From Planctomycetaceae bacterium (GTDB lineage Bacteria > Planctomycetota > Planctomycetia > Planctomycetales > Planctomycetaceae), in NCBI GenBank assembly GCA_003445035.1, contig DLVV01000321.1, positions 1 through 13,195 on the forward strand: 13,195 bases of DNA. Reading direction: 5' to 3'. This document shows positions 1 to 8,000 of the stretch, piece after piece. The notes under the pieces are model-generated. The model saw only the letters and a list, made by a program, of their open reading frames with translations. It was not told the DNA's origin and did no database searches. The stretch's first letter is position 1, and each line of letters starts with the position of its first letter. A program made the translations under genes and the position numbers.

Positions 1-122
1 TGCACGCCACCATCCTGCACCTGATGGGCATCGATCACGAACGCCTGACGTTCAAGTACCAGGGCCGACAGTTCCGCTTGACCGATGTTCACGGCAATGT
101 CATCCACGACCTGCTGGCCTAG
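1..122 (+). CDS. DUF1501 family protein, C-terminal end only (cut by left edge)
   Basis: The open frame enters from the left edge (first full codon at base 3) and stops at TAG 120-122, giving 39 visible residues. They read [17 protein letters not shown], then an aromatic/Arg stretch, then [15 protein letters not shown]. This is the typical end of long DUF1501 proteins (LGLDHERLT ... FRLTDVHG ... I..LLA), members of the alkaline-phosphatase/sulfatase-like superfamily that planctomycetes carry in many copies, usually exported by Tat and often paired with a PSD1 cytochrome gene. The catalytic or metal-binding part lies outside the window. This tail differs from that of the second DUF1501 protein (2051-3436), which ends GGHVIDGLV, so the two belong to different subgroups. 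The D-2-hydroxyacid dehydrogenase follows 54 bases later on the same strand. Family assignment is fairly sure from the tail motif; function is unknown. Confidence 0.8.
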   Translation, partial: HATILHLMGIDHERLTFKYQGRQFRLTDVHGNVIHDLLA

Positions 123-134
123 GACCAGCTGGTC
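123..134. promoter_or_regulatory. 12-base perfect palindrome directly after the DUF1501 stop
   Basis: GACCAGCTGGTC is a perfect 12-base inverted repeat that starts on the base after the TAG at 120-122 and lies 42 bases before the next ATG at 177. It has no loop and no following T-run, so it does not look like an intrinsic terminator. It could be a protein binding site for the dehydrogenase gene, or chance in GC-rich DNA. The more AT-rich TGTTGATTAACA lies just downstream (141-152), but I could not pair it with a convincing -35 element. Confidence 0.2.
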
Positions 135-176
135 ACCAAATGTTGATTAACACACTTCCTACCGAGATCGACCCCA

Positions 177-1136
177 ATGAAAATCGTTATCTCCGACATG
201 CTCGGATTCGAAGAAGAGCACGACAACTGGATTCTTGAGGCCGCCGGTGACGACACGGTCGTTTGTCCGCAGAGTGACGAGGAACTGGTGGCCGAGCTGG
301 CCGACGCCGAGGTCTTCTTTGGCTACCACTCACCGGAAGTCTTTGCCGCTGCAAAGAATCTCAAGTGGATGCAGACCACCTCCGCGGGACTCGACATGAT
401 GCTGACCCCCGAGGTCCGCGCAATGGGCCTGCAGGTGACCAATGCCAGCGGGCTGCACGCCGCACCGGTGGTGGAAACCGCATGGGCCCTGACACTGGCC
501 GTCTCGAGGTATCTCAAGCACTTTGGCGAGTGCCAGCAGAAACACGTCTGGGACCAGTTCACGCCCTACGATCTCAATGGCCGCACGGCCGGCGTGGTCG
601 GGCTGGGCGGCATCGGTCGTCGTTACGCCAGGATCGCAGCAGCATTCGGCATGCGGGTGATCGCCGTGGACAAGCACGCGCCGGAAAAACCTGACGAGGT
701 CGACGAGCTGTGGCCGCTGGATCGGCTCAACGACCTGTGCGGCGAGGCCGACGTGGTGATGATCGCCTGTCCGGCCACTTCCGAGACGCAGGGCCTGATC
801 GGAGCCGAACAACTGGCACGGATGAAGCCGACCGGGATCATCGTCAACATCGCTCGCGGCGGGATCATCGATGAACCGGCGCTGATCGAGTGTCTCAACG
901 AGGGCCGCATCGCCGGTGCGGGGCTGGACGTCACCAAGATCGAGCCACTGCCCGAGGATGACCCGCTGTGGGACACGCCGCGGCTGGTCATCACTCCGCA
1001 CATCGCCGGCTGGTCGAACGACCGCTCACGGAGCGTCGTCCAGTTCTTCTGCGAGAACCTCCGGCGGTACAAGGCGGGTGAGCCACTGCAGAACCTGGTC
1101 GACCAGCAGCAGGGCTACCCGGTACCCGGCGCCTGA
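177..1136 (+). CDS. D-isomer-specific 2-hydroxyacid dehydrogenase (NAD-type)
   Basis: A 319-residue cytoplasmic oxidoreductase that should interconvert a D-2-hydroxyacid and the matching 2-ketoacid. Residues 1-100 form the substrate-binding half, with the substrate-loop signature TTSAGLDMM at 67-75. The Rossmann domain is inserted from about 100 to 280, with the dinucleotide motif GLGGIG at 142-147 and an acidic Asp165 at the end of the next strand, which favours NAD over NADP. The three catalytic residues of the family are visible: Arg227 (NIARGG), Glu256 (TKIEPLPEDDP) and His275 (ITPHIAG). There is no C-terminal ACT domain and no signal peptide. Length is normal for the GyaR/PdxB/SerA-like superfamily, but sequence alone does not settle the substrate (glyoxylate/hydroxypyruvate, phosphoglycerate and others are possible). 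ATG 177 is the first start after the upstream gene; no strong Shine-Dalgarno precedes it. The gene ends five bases from the convergent PD40 gene. Confidence 0.93.
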   Translation: MKIVISDMLGFEEEHDNWILEAAGDDTVVCPQSDEELVAELADAEVFFGYHSPEVFAAAKNLKWMQTTSAGLDMMLTPEVRAMGLQVTNASGLHAAPVVETAWALTLAVSRYLKHFGECQQKHVWDQFTPYDLNGRTAGVVGLGGIGRRYARIAAAFGMRVIAVDKHAPEKPDEVDELWPLDRLNDLCGEADVVMIACPATSETQGLIGAEQLARMKPTGIIVNIARGGIIDEPALIECLNEGRIAGAGLDVTKIEPLPEDDPLWDTPRLVITPHIAGWSNDRSRSVVQFFCENLRRYKAGEPLQNLVDQQQGYPVPGA

Positions 1137-1141
1137 ACCGG

Positions 1142-2047
1142 CTACGGTGCCGTCGGCGTCACGTCCCAGAGGTAGAAGTCGAATCGCCCTCGGCGTTCGG
1201 AAATCGTCAGCAGTCGGCGTCCGCCGGGATGCCAGACCGGAAAACTGTCCCGCTCGGGGTGCTCGGTCACCCTCCGCAGGTTGCTGCCGTCACGGTCGAC
1301 GATGTAGACCTCCTGGTTTCCGTCCCGGGCGCTGGTGAAGGCGATCCGCCGACCGTCGGGTGACCAGGATGGGTAGATATCGCGGCGAGCCGATTGGATC
1401 AGCGGTCGCTGGTTGTCTCCGTCGGCATCCATCAGCCACAGGTCCAGCGCCCCGTTGCGGCTCGAGCTGAAGACGATCGTCTTGCCATCGGGCGAGATGT
1501 CCGGCCAGCCGTTGATGCCGTTGGAGGCGGTCAGATTGCGGACGTCCTTGCCCTTGAGGTTCAGCGAGACGATCTGCTGGCCGCCGGGGGCGTTCATCGT
1601 CATCACGATCCGTTTTCCGTCCGGCGTGAATCGCGGGGTGCGGACGGTACTGCGCTGGGCACCGGGCGGATCGAAGACGACGTCCTTGTTGGTCACCCGG
1701 TTGCGGATCACCAGTGACAGTTGCCGGGGCCCACCAGACCGGGCGAAACACTCGACCTTGCGATCACGCGAAAAGGCGATGTCGAACTGCGAGTCCGAAC
1801 CGATCGGGTAATGGAGCGACTGCTTGCCGGTGGCCAGGTCGAGCTGGATGATCGAGACCCGCTTGGGCTGGTTGTGAGCCGAAAAGACCAGCTTGCGTCC
1901 ACCGTCGATGAAGACGGGTGAGAATTTCAGCTGTCCGTCTCGGGTCACCCGCTGCGGCTTGGCCGCCCAGGTCGGCTGCGGCGCCAGGGCCAGCAGGCCG
2001 AGGCCGGTAACAATCAGTGCCGTGCGAAGAGAACCGAAATCGGTCAT
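1142..2047 (-). CDS. Secreted TolB-like PD40 beta-propeller protein
   Basis: A 301-residue protein with an N-terminal Sec-type signal: a hydrophobic stretch at about 9-22 and a likely cleavage near residues 28-30 (TWAA/K). The rest is a run of PD40/WD40-like blades with the typical S.DG..I.F pattern: around 42-57, FTPDGKRIVMTM at 140-151, ISPDGKTIVFSS at 184-195, WSPDGRRIAFTS at 228-239, and a last degenerate one, WHPGGRRLLTIS, at 272-283. Blade-closing segments such as LDLWLMDADGDN and QEVYIVDRDGSN are also clear. About six blades fit the length. The protein has no catalytic domain, so a binding or scaffold role outside the cytoplasm is likely, as for TolB propellers; there is no TolB N-terminal domain. 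The start ATG is three bases after the stop of the DUF1501 gene upstream, so the two are almost surely co-transcribed and perhaps translationally coupled. Ligand and partner are unknown. Confidence 0.88.
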   Translation of the reverse strand: MTDFGSLRTALIVTGLGLLALAPQPTWAAKPQRVTRDGQLKFSPVFIDGGRKLVFSAHNQPKRVSIIQLDLATGKQSLHYPIGSDSQFDIAFSRDRKVECFARSGGPRQLSLVIRNRVTNKDVVFDPPGAQRSTVRTPRFTPDGKRIVMTMNAPGGQQIVSLNLKGKDVRNLTASNGINGWPDISPDGKTIVFSSSRNGALDLWLMDADGDNQRPLIQSARRDIYPSWSPDGRRIAFTSARDGNQEVYIVDRDGSNLRRVTEHPERDSFPVWHPGGRRLLTISERRGRFDFYLWDVTPTAP

Positions 2048-2050
2048 CGG

Positions 2051-3436
2051 TCACACCAGCCCGTCGATCACGTGGCCGCCGTCCTGCAGCACCTGCAGTT
2101 CGGCGCGGGTGGCGGAGGTGGCTCCGGCAAGTTCCAGGATCGTGGTGCCGACCATCGCCGGGGTGACCGGGTCGGTCGCCGGGTGCTCTCCGTTCGGGTC
2201 GCTTTCACCGATCACCCGTCCCGGCTGGATGCCGCCACCGGCCCAGACCGAGAAGTAGCAGTGGGGCCAGTGGTCGCGGGACCCGATGTTGTTGATCCGC
2301 GGCGTGCGGCCGAACTCGCCCATGCAGCAGACCAGTGTCGTTTCCAGCAGCCCTCGCTGGTCGAGGTCCTCGAGCAGGGCGCTGAGCGTGCGATCGAGCA
2401 GCGGGCCGTGCCAGTCGGCCATCAGGCCGAAGTTGTCCGAGTGGGTGTCCCAGCCGTAGTCCCTGTTGGGGAACAGGACTTCAACGAACTGGCTCCAGTT
2501 GACCTGGACGAACGGCACGCCCGCCTCAACCAGCCGTCGGCCCAGCAGGGCACTCTGTCCCAATGACGTGTGGCCGTAGGCGTCGCGGGTGGCGGGTTTT
2601 TCCTGCGAGAGATCGAACACCCGGTTGGCATCGATCGACGAGATCAGGTTGTAGGCCCGCTTGTAGACCGCGTTCCACTTGGCGAAGTCCCGCTGGTCGG
2701 CCCGGCGACGCAGCGCGTCCAGCTTGGCCAGCACGTCTCGTCGACTGGCCAGGCGGTTCTTGGTCAGGCCCTCGAGCAGGTTCAACTCGGGGATCGACAC
2801 CTTGCCGTTCTCGGCACAGTTGAACATGAACGGGTCGTGGCCCTTGCCCCAGGTGCCGCCGCCGTAACCGAAGTTGGGACCGACCCCGTCGCCGATCGGA
2901 CCGCGGGCCAGCGAGATGAAGCCGGGGAGGTCGATCGAATCGGCTTCGAGCCGGTGGCGGGCCCGGTGACGGGCCAGGATCGAGCCGAAGTGCGGCTGGT
3001 AGCCCGGGGGGCCTCCGCCTCCGCCCTCGCCGCCGTCGGTCGCCGAGTAACCGGTCATCCCGATCGACCCGGCCTCACGGTGGCCGCCGTTGTAGTTGAT
3101 GTTGGTGCGGACGACCGAGAACTTGTTGCTGAGATTGGCCAGACGCGGCAGCAGTTCGGTGACTCGCAGGCCGGGCGTGCGGGTGTTGATGGCGGCGAAG
3201 GGGCCGCGGTACAGGTCCGGGGCCTTCGGCTTGGGGTCGAACAGGTCCAGGTGGCTGGGGCCTCCGATCAGCCAGACCAGCATCACCGACTTGGCCTTGG
3301 GGGCCTCGGCGGCCAGCACCTGCGGGTCGAGTCCCGCCAGGCCCGCGGCGAACGGCAACGCAGCCGAGGCCTTGAGAAACGAACGCCGGGTGAGGCCCTG
3401 GCAGTCGCGTGTCTTGAAGCTGCCGAAAGAAAGCAT
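2051..3436 (-). CDS. Tat-exported DUF1501 family protein
   Basis: A 461-residue protein of the DUF1501 family (alkaline-phosphatase/sulfatase-like fold). Start: the frame is open back to 3682, but ATG 3436 is chosen because GGAG lies six bases before it (3443-3446). It also puts the Tat signal LTRRSFLKASAALPFAAGL near the N-terminus (Arg17-Arg18) and avoids overlap with the divergent gene at 3588. Family landmarks are visible: VWLIGGPSHLDLFDPKP at 54-70, a glycine-rich loop at 135-143, GWDTHSDN at 328-335, CMGEFGRTPRINN at 371-383 and SRDHWPHC at 386-393. The Asp/His residues in the last segments are the likely metal ligands by analogy with the superfamily. The protein ends GGHVIDGLV and lacks the long tail seen in the DUF1501 fragment at 1-122. 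Its downstream partner is the PD40 gene (three-base gap), not a PSD1 cytochrome gene as is common. Activity is uncharacterised for this family. Confidence 0.9.
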   Translation of the reverse strand: MLSFGSFKTRDCQGLTRRSFLKASAALPFAAGLAGLDPQVLAAEAPKAKSVMLVWLIGGPSHLDLFDPKPKAPDLYRGPFAAINTRTPGLRVTELLPRLANLSNKFSVVRTNINYNGGHREAGSIGMTGYSATDGGEGGGGGPPGYQPHFGSILARHRARHRLEADSIDLPGFISLARGPIGDGVGPNFGYGGGTWGKGHDPFMFNCAENGKVSIPELNLLEGLTKNRLASRRDVLAKLDALRRRADQRDFAKWNAVYKRAYNLISSIDANRVFDLSQEKPATRDAYGHTSLGQSALLGRRLVEAGVPFVQVNWSQFVEVLFPNRDYGWDTHSDNFGLMADWHGPLLDRTLSALLEDLDQRGLLETTLVCCMGEFGRTPRINNIGSRDHWPHCYFSVWAGGGIQPGRVIGESDPNGEHPATDPVTPAMVGTTILELAGATSATRAELQVLQDGGHVIDGLV

Positions 3437-3587
3437 AACCGGCTCCGGTGAGATCGCCTCCAACACGAGGCTACCACACCCGGAGAAGCTGCGGCAAGTT
3501 GGCGTTGGCAGGGTCACGCAACCGGGTCGAATCTCGTTAGAATGAGCGGCCATCAACACCGACACACCCTGCCTGAGGATACGACCC
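3437..3587. promoter_or_regulatory. Divergent intergenic region between DUF1501 and TIM-barrel genes
   Basis: This 151-base stretch separates two divergent genes and must hold promoters for both the DUF1501-PD40 pair (minus) and the run beginning at 3588 (plus). For the plus strand, TAGAAT at 3538-3543 is a good -10 candidate and would give a leader of about 38 bases. No clear -35 sits 16-18 bases before it (TTGGCA at 3505-3510 is 27 bases away). On the plus strand GAGG (3575-3578) is the ribosome-binding site nine bases before ATG 3588. On the minus strand GGAG (3443-3446) serves the DUF1501 start. I found no convincing minus-strand promoter hexamers. Confidence 0.4.
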
Positions 3588-4496
3588 ATGACGCACCCGA
3601 TCGATCGACGTGACTTTCTCGCCGGTTCCTCTCTGGCCGCCGCCACCCTGGCTGTCCCCGGCCTGTTGTCGGCAGCCGACAAGGAGAAAAAGAAGAAGCC
3701 GCTCTACAAGATCTCGCTCACCCAGTACTCGTTGCACCGCCTGATCGGTGGCGGCAAGCTCGACAACATGGACTTCACCTCCTTCACCAAGAAGGAGTTC
3801 GGCATCGCTGCCGTCGAGTACTGGAACCGGCCGTTCTTCGGCAAGGCCAAGGACAAGGCCTACATCGGCCAGATGCGCAAGCGGGCCGATGATGTCGGTG
3901 TCGGAGCAACGGTGATCCTGATCGACGGCGAAGGAAACCTGGGTGATCCCGATGCGGCCAAGCGGAAGAATTCTGTCGAGCGGCACAAGAAGTGGGTCGA
4001 GGCCGCCAGGAAACTGGGGTGCCACTCGATCCGCGTCAACGCCCGCTCCAAGGGCAGTTACCAGGAGCAGTTGAAACTGGCCGCCGACGGCCTGAGGATG
4101 CTCAGCGAGTTCGCCGCCACGATCAAGATGAACGTGATCGTCGAGAACCACGGCGGACTCTCCTCCAACGGCAAGTGGCTTTCGGCGGTCATGAAACGCG
4201 TCAAGCTGAAGAACTGCGGCACGCTGCCGGACTTCGGCAACTTCGGCAGCTACGATCGCTATCTCGGCGTTCGGGAACTGATGCCGTTTGCCAAGTCGGT
4301 CAGTGCCAAGTCGCACGACTTCGACAAGCAGGGCAACGAGACCCGGACCGATTTCGTGAAGATGATGAAGATCGTTGTCGCCGCCGGGTACAGCGACTAC
4401 GTCGGCATCGAGTACGAGGGCGGGAAGCTCCCCGAGGTGGCCGGTGTGCATGCGACCAAGAAGCTGCTGCTGAAGGTCCGCGAGACGCTTTCGTAG
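3588..4496 (+). CDS. Tat-exported sugar phosphate isomerase/epimerase-like TIM barrel
   Basis: A 302-residue protein of the xylose-isomerase-like TIM barrel superfamily (AP endonuclease 2 family fold). The N-terminus is a Tat signal: DRRDFLAGSSLAAATLAVPG, with Arg7-Arg8 and an Ala-Ala cleavage region near residue 30, followed by a Lys-rich stretch (DKEKKKK, 31-37). The barrel starts at ISLTQYSLH (42-50). The usual metal-ligand positions can be read along the C-terminal strands: Glu186 (VIVENHGG), Asp215 (LPDFGNF), His243 (KSHDFD) and Glu275 (GIEYEGG). These suggest an active divalent-metal isomerase or epimerase. The sugar substrate is unknown. Tat-exported members of this superfamily are frequent in planctomycetes and probably act on carbohydrate in the periplasm. 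ATG 3588 has GAGG nine bases upstream. It opens a run of six plus-strand genes; the membrane protein gene starts 24 bases after its TAG. Confidence 0.9.
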   Translation: MTHPIDRRDFLAGSSLAAATLAVPGLLSAADKEKKKKPLYKISLTQYSLHRLIGGGKLDNMDFTSFTKKEFGIAAVEYWNRPFFGKAKDKAYIGQMRKRADDVGVGATVILIDGEGNLGDPDAAKRKNSVERHKKWVEAARKLGCHSIRVNARSKGSYQEQLKLAADGLRMLSEFAATIKMNVIVENHGGLSSNGKWLSAVMKRVKLKNCGTLPDFGNFGSYDRYLGVRELMPFAKSVSAKSHDFDKQGNETRTDFVKMMKIVVAAGYSDYVGIEYEGGKLPEVAGVHATKKLLLKVRETLS

Positions 4497-4520
4497 CGCG
4501 TGGCGAGAAAGGTCGTTTCC

Positions 4521-4958
4521 ATGACCCTGCAGCCCACCCTCGCCGCCGTCGTTGTCGCCTATGTCGTGATCACCGTATTCGTGATGATCGCCTTCAGCGT
4601 GGCCTACAAGTTGTGGCCACGTGGTGCGTTTCAGCCGGGCTGTTACGACGTCACGACGTCGTGGAACCTGCTCTCGCTGGTCCTGGGGTTCCTGGCCGCG
4701 GTGCTGGGGGGCTGGATCTGCGTGATGATCGATGATCAGCCGTGGGCGGCCAGGTCGCTGATGATCGTGGTCGCGGTTCTCGGCCTGGTCGACGTGGCCG
4801 CCACGGTGAAGAAATCCACGGCCGGGTCGCTCGCGCGGGGCGACGAGGTCGACAACCGTACGGCGATGCGGCACGCACGAAAACCCGTCTGGGTGGCGGT
4901 GACCAACATCCTGGTCGGTGTCGCCGGCGTGGCGGTTGCCGATCTTTGGCTGACATGA
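4521..4958 (+). CDS. Small four-helix membrane protein of unknown function
   Basis: I do not recognise this 145-residue protein. It has four likely transmembrane helices, at about 9-29, 49-70, 78-94 and 123-141. Polar segments are YKLWPRGAFQPGCYDVTTS (29-47), between helices 1 and 2, and a basic stretch from KKST to HARKP (98-122), between helices 3 and 4. The positively charged 98-122 loop suggests that it is cytoplasmic. ATG 4521 is preferred because a GAGAAAGG stretch (4505-4512) ends eight bases before it. An in-frame GTG at 4500, only three bases after the TIM-barrel stop, would add seven residues but has no ribosome-binding site. Its stop TGA (4956-4958) overlaps an in-frame ATG (4955) of the tricorn-like gene. 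The position between an exported TIM barrel and an exported protease suggests an envelope role, but no function can be assigned. Coding is supported by the hydrophobic pattern and tight fit between neighbours. Confidence 0.75.
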   Translation: MTLQPTLAAVVVAYVVITVFVMIAFSVAYKLWPRGAFQPGCYDVTTSWNLLSLVLGFLAAVLGGWICVMIDDQPWAARSLMIVVAVLGLVDVAATVKKSTAGSLARGDEVDNRTAMRHARKPVWVAVTNILVGVAGVAVADLWLT

Positions 4959-5002
4959 CACCAACGACTCCGATCTTCCGACATCCAAGAAAGACAAGAA
5001 AC

Positions 5003-8000
5003 ATGACATTGCGAATTGCCCTGGTGTGGTTGATCGTGGCAGGCCTGTCGGCGGACTCCCTGGAAGCGGCCGGGTCGCGAGGCTACTTCCGTCATCCGTC
5101 GGTCCACGACCAGACGGTGGTCTTCACCGCCGAGGGCGACCTGTGGACCGTGTCACTGGCCGGTGGACGTGCCGCGCGATTGACCACGCACCTGGCCCAG
5201 GAGACCTACCCGCGGATCTCTTCCGATGGCAGGCTGGTCGCTTTTTCCGCTGCCTACGAGGGAGCCCGCGAGATCTACGTGATGCCGCTGGCCGGCGGCC
5301 GACCCCGACGATTGACCTTCGATGGCGAATCGTCACGGGTCGTCGGCTGGGCACCTGATGGGCGTGTCGCCTACGCCACCCGGCACTACTCGACGTTGCC
5401 CAATACCCAGATGGTGCTAGTTCATCCCGAAACCCTGGCCATCGAGCGAGTCCCGCTCGAACAGGCCAGCCAGGCGGCATGGGGGGCTGACGGCCGGACG
5501 CTGTTCTTCACCCGGCTCTCCAAGCAGGGCAGCAGCACCAAGCGATACAAGGGCGGCACGGCCGAGACGCTCTGGCGTTTCAGGCCGAAGACGTCAGAGG
5601 CGGTTCCCCTGACGTCCAATTACACCGGGACCAGCCGTGATCCGATGGCCTGGAATGGACGTCTGTACTTTGCTTCGGACCGCGACGGCACGATGAACCT
5701 GTGGGTGATGGATACCAACGGTGCGGCCAAGCCGCAGCAACTGACCCGACACCGCGGCTTCGACGTGCTTCGGCCGGCACTCTCGGAGGGCCGCATCGTC
5801 TACCAGTGGGGAGCCGATCTCAGGGTCTACGACATCGGCGAAGAGACCGACCGGAAAATCGGGATCACGCTGCCGTCGGACTTTGACCAGACGCGGGAAA
5901 AGTGGATCGAGAAACCCATCGAATACCTCACCGCCCTGGACCTCTCGCCCGATGGCGACCGGGTCGCGGTGACCACTCGCGGCAACGTCTTCATCCTGCC
6001 GACCAAGCCCGGTCGACGGATTCACCTGACCCGCAATCCCGGCACCCGGTACCGCGGTGCTCGCTTCTCGGCCGACGGCAAGTCGCTGGTGGCTCTCTCG
6101 GATGCGACCGGCGAATTCGAATTCTATCGCTTGCCGGCCAACGGGATCGATCCGGCGAAGAAACTCTCCGCCGATGGCAAGGTCTTCCGTTACTTCCCGG
6201 TTCCCAGTCCTGATGGCAAGTTCGTGGCCTACCGCGACAAGAACTACGAGTTGTGGCTGTTGGATGTGGCCGGGGGAAAGTCCCGGAGGATCGCCAGGTC
6301 CGAGAACTACAATTTCTCGTGGCTGTCCTGGTCGCCGGACAGCAGATGGTTGGCCTACGTCGTTGCTGCCGAGAACAGCAACGACCGTATCCATCTCCAC
6401 GATGTCAAGAAGAAGGCCGGTACGCCGGTCACCTCGGATCGGTACGACAGTTACTCTCCCACCTGGAGTTCGGACGGACGCTTCCTGTATTTCCTCTCGG
6501 ACCGGAACTTCGAGTCGCTGGTCACCAGCCCCTGGGGACCCCGGCAGCCCGAGCCGTTCTTTGATCGCACCACGCAGATCTTCGAACTTTCGCTCGTCAA
6601 GAAACAGCGGTCTCCGTTCCAGCCGAAAGAGGACCTGGGAGAGGATCGGCCGGCGACCGCCGACGGAGCCAAGAGCAAGACGCAGAAAACGGACAAGAAG
6701 CCGGTGCGGATTGATCTTGATGGCATCGCCGCCCGGATCTCCCTGGTCCCGGTCCCCGCCGGCAACTACACGACCCTGTCGGCCGCCGACAAGCAGTTGT
6801 ACTTCGTTTCGAGATCCACGACGAAGAAACGCACGATGACCCTGAAGGCCATTCGTCGTGACGCGGAAGCCAAGCCGGTCACGGTGTTGTCCGACATCAA
6901 GTCGTTCCGCGTGTCAGGCAATCGCAAAAAGGTCCTGGTGCACAAGGACGACAACCTGCACGTTTTCGAGGCATCGGGATCCGCGCCGAAGTCACTGACC
7001 AAGTCACGCGTCAGTCTCTCGGGCTGGCGGCTGGCCGTCGATCCGACGACCGAGTGGCGGCAGATGTTCGTCGATGCGTGGCGGATGGAGCGAGATTACT
7101 TCTACGACCCCAACCTGCACGGCGTCGACTGGAAGGAAGTGCTCGAACGGCACTTGCCGCTGGTGGATCGGGTGACCGACCGTGCCGAGCTCAACGACCT
7201 GATCTCCCAGATGGTCGGAGAACTCGAAGCCCTGCACATCTATGTCCGCGGAGGCGATCACCGCGACGCCGATGACGGCGTATCGATTGGCCAACTGGGT
7301 GCGGTGCTCCGGCGGGATGCCGACCGGGGCGGCTACGTTGTCGAACACGTTTACCGGACCGATCCGGATCTTCCCGACCAGGTCTCGCCGTTGTCCAGGC
7401 CGGGTGTCGAGGTGGAGGCGGGGGCGGTGATCGAGTCGATCGACGGTGTTCCCACGCTTTCGGTGGATCACATCAACGTGCTGCTGAGGAACAAGTCGGG
7501 TCGAAAGGTGCTGTGTTCGATACGCGATCTGCGAGCCAAGGCCCCTCGCCGCGTCATCGTCGAACCGGTCTCCTCCAGCCGGGCCGCCGATCTCCGCTAC
7601 GACCAATGGGAATACACCCGTCGACTGGCGGTCGAGAAATCGGGGAAGGGCAAGGTCGGTTACGTGCACCTGCGTGCGATGGGACGTACGAACATCGCCG
7701 AGTGGGCACGGCACTACTACCCGGTCTTCCAACGGCAGGGGCTGGTCATCGATGTCCGCCACAACCGTGGTGGCAACATCGACAGCTGGATTCTCGAAAA
7801 GCTGCTCCGCAAGGCGTGGTTCTACTGGAAGCCACGTGTCGGTAAGCCGTTCTGGAACATGCAGTACGCCTTCCGGGGGCACCTGGTCGTGTTGTGCAAC
7901 GAGAAGACGGCTTCGGACGGCGAGGCGTTCACCGAGGGGTTCCGCAGGCTGGGGATGGGACGCGTGATCGGCACGCGGACCTGGGGCGGAGAGATCTGGT

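Noticed and set aside
2570..3451. 293-codon plus-strand frame opposite the DUF1501 gene
   Set aside because: Val/Gly/Gln-rich product without a domain; the minus strand has the Tat signal and family motifs.
3437..3682. 82-codon upstream extension of the DUF1501 frame
   Set aside because: It would cross the divergent TIM-barrel start and bury the Tat signal; ATG 3436 has a good ribosome-binding site.
4652..4663. Perfect 12-base palindrome CACGACGTCGTG
   Set aside because: It lies inside the membrane-protein coding region and arises from ordinary GC-rich codons (Thr-Thr-Ser region); no reason to call it a site.
3537..5009. 490-codon open frame on the minus strand opposite the TIM-barrel and membrane-protein genes
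   Set aside because: The protein is His/Arg/Gly/Asp-rich with no domain, and the opposite strand encodes clear families; it is a shadow of GC-rich codon bias.
6113..6124. GAATTCGAATTC tandem palindrome
   Set aside because: It simply encodes Glu-Phe-Glu-Phe inside a propeller blade of the protease gene.
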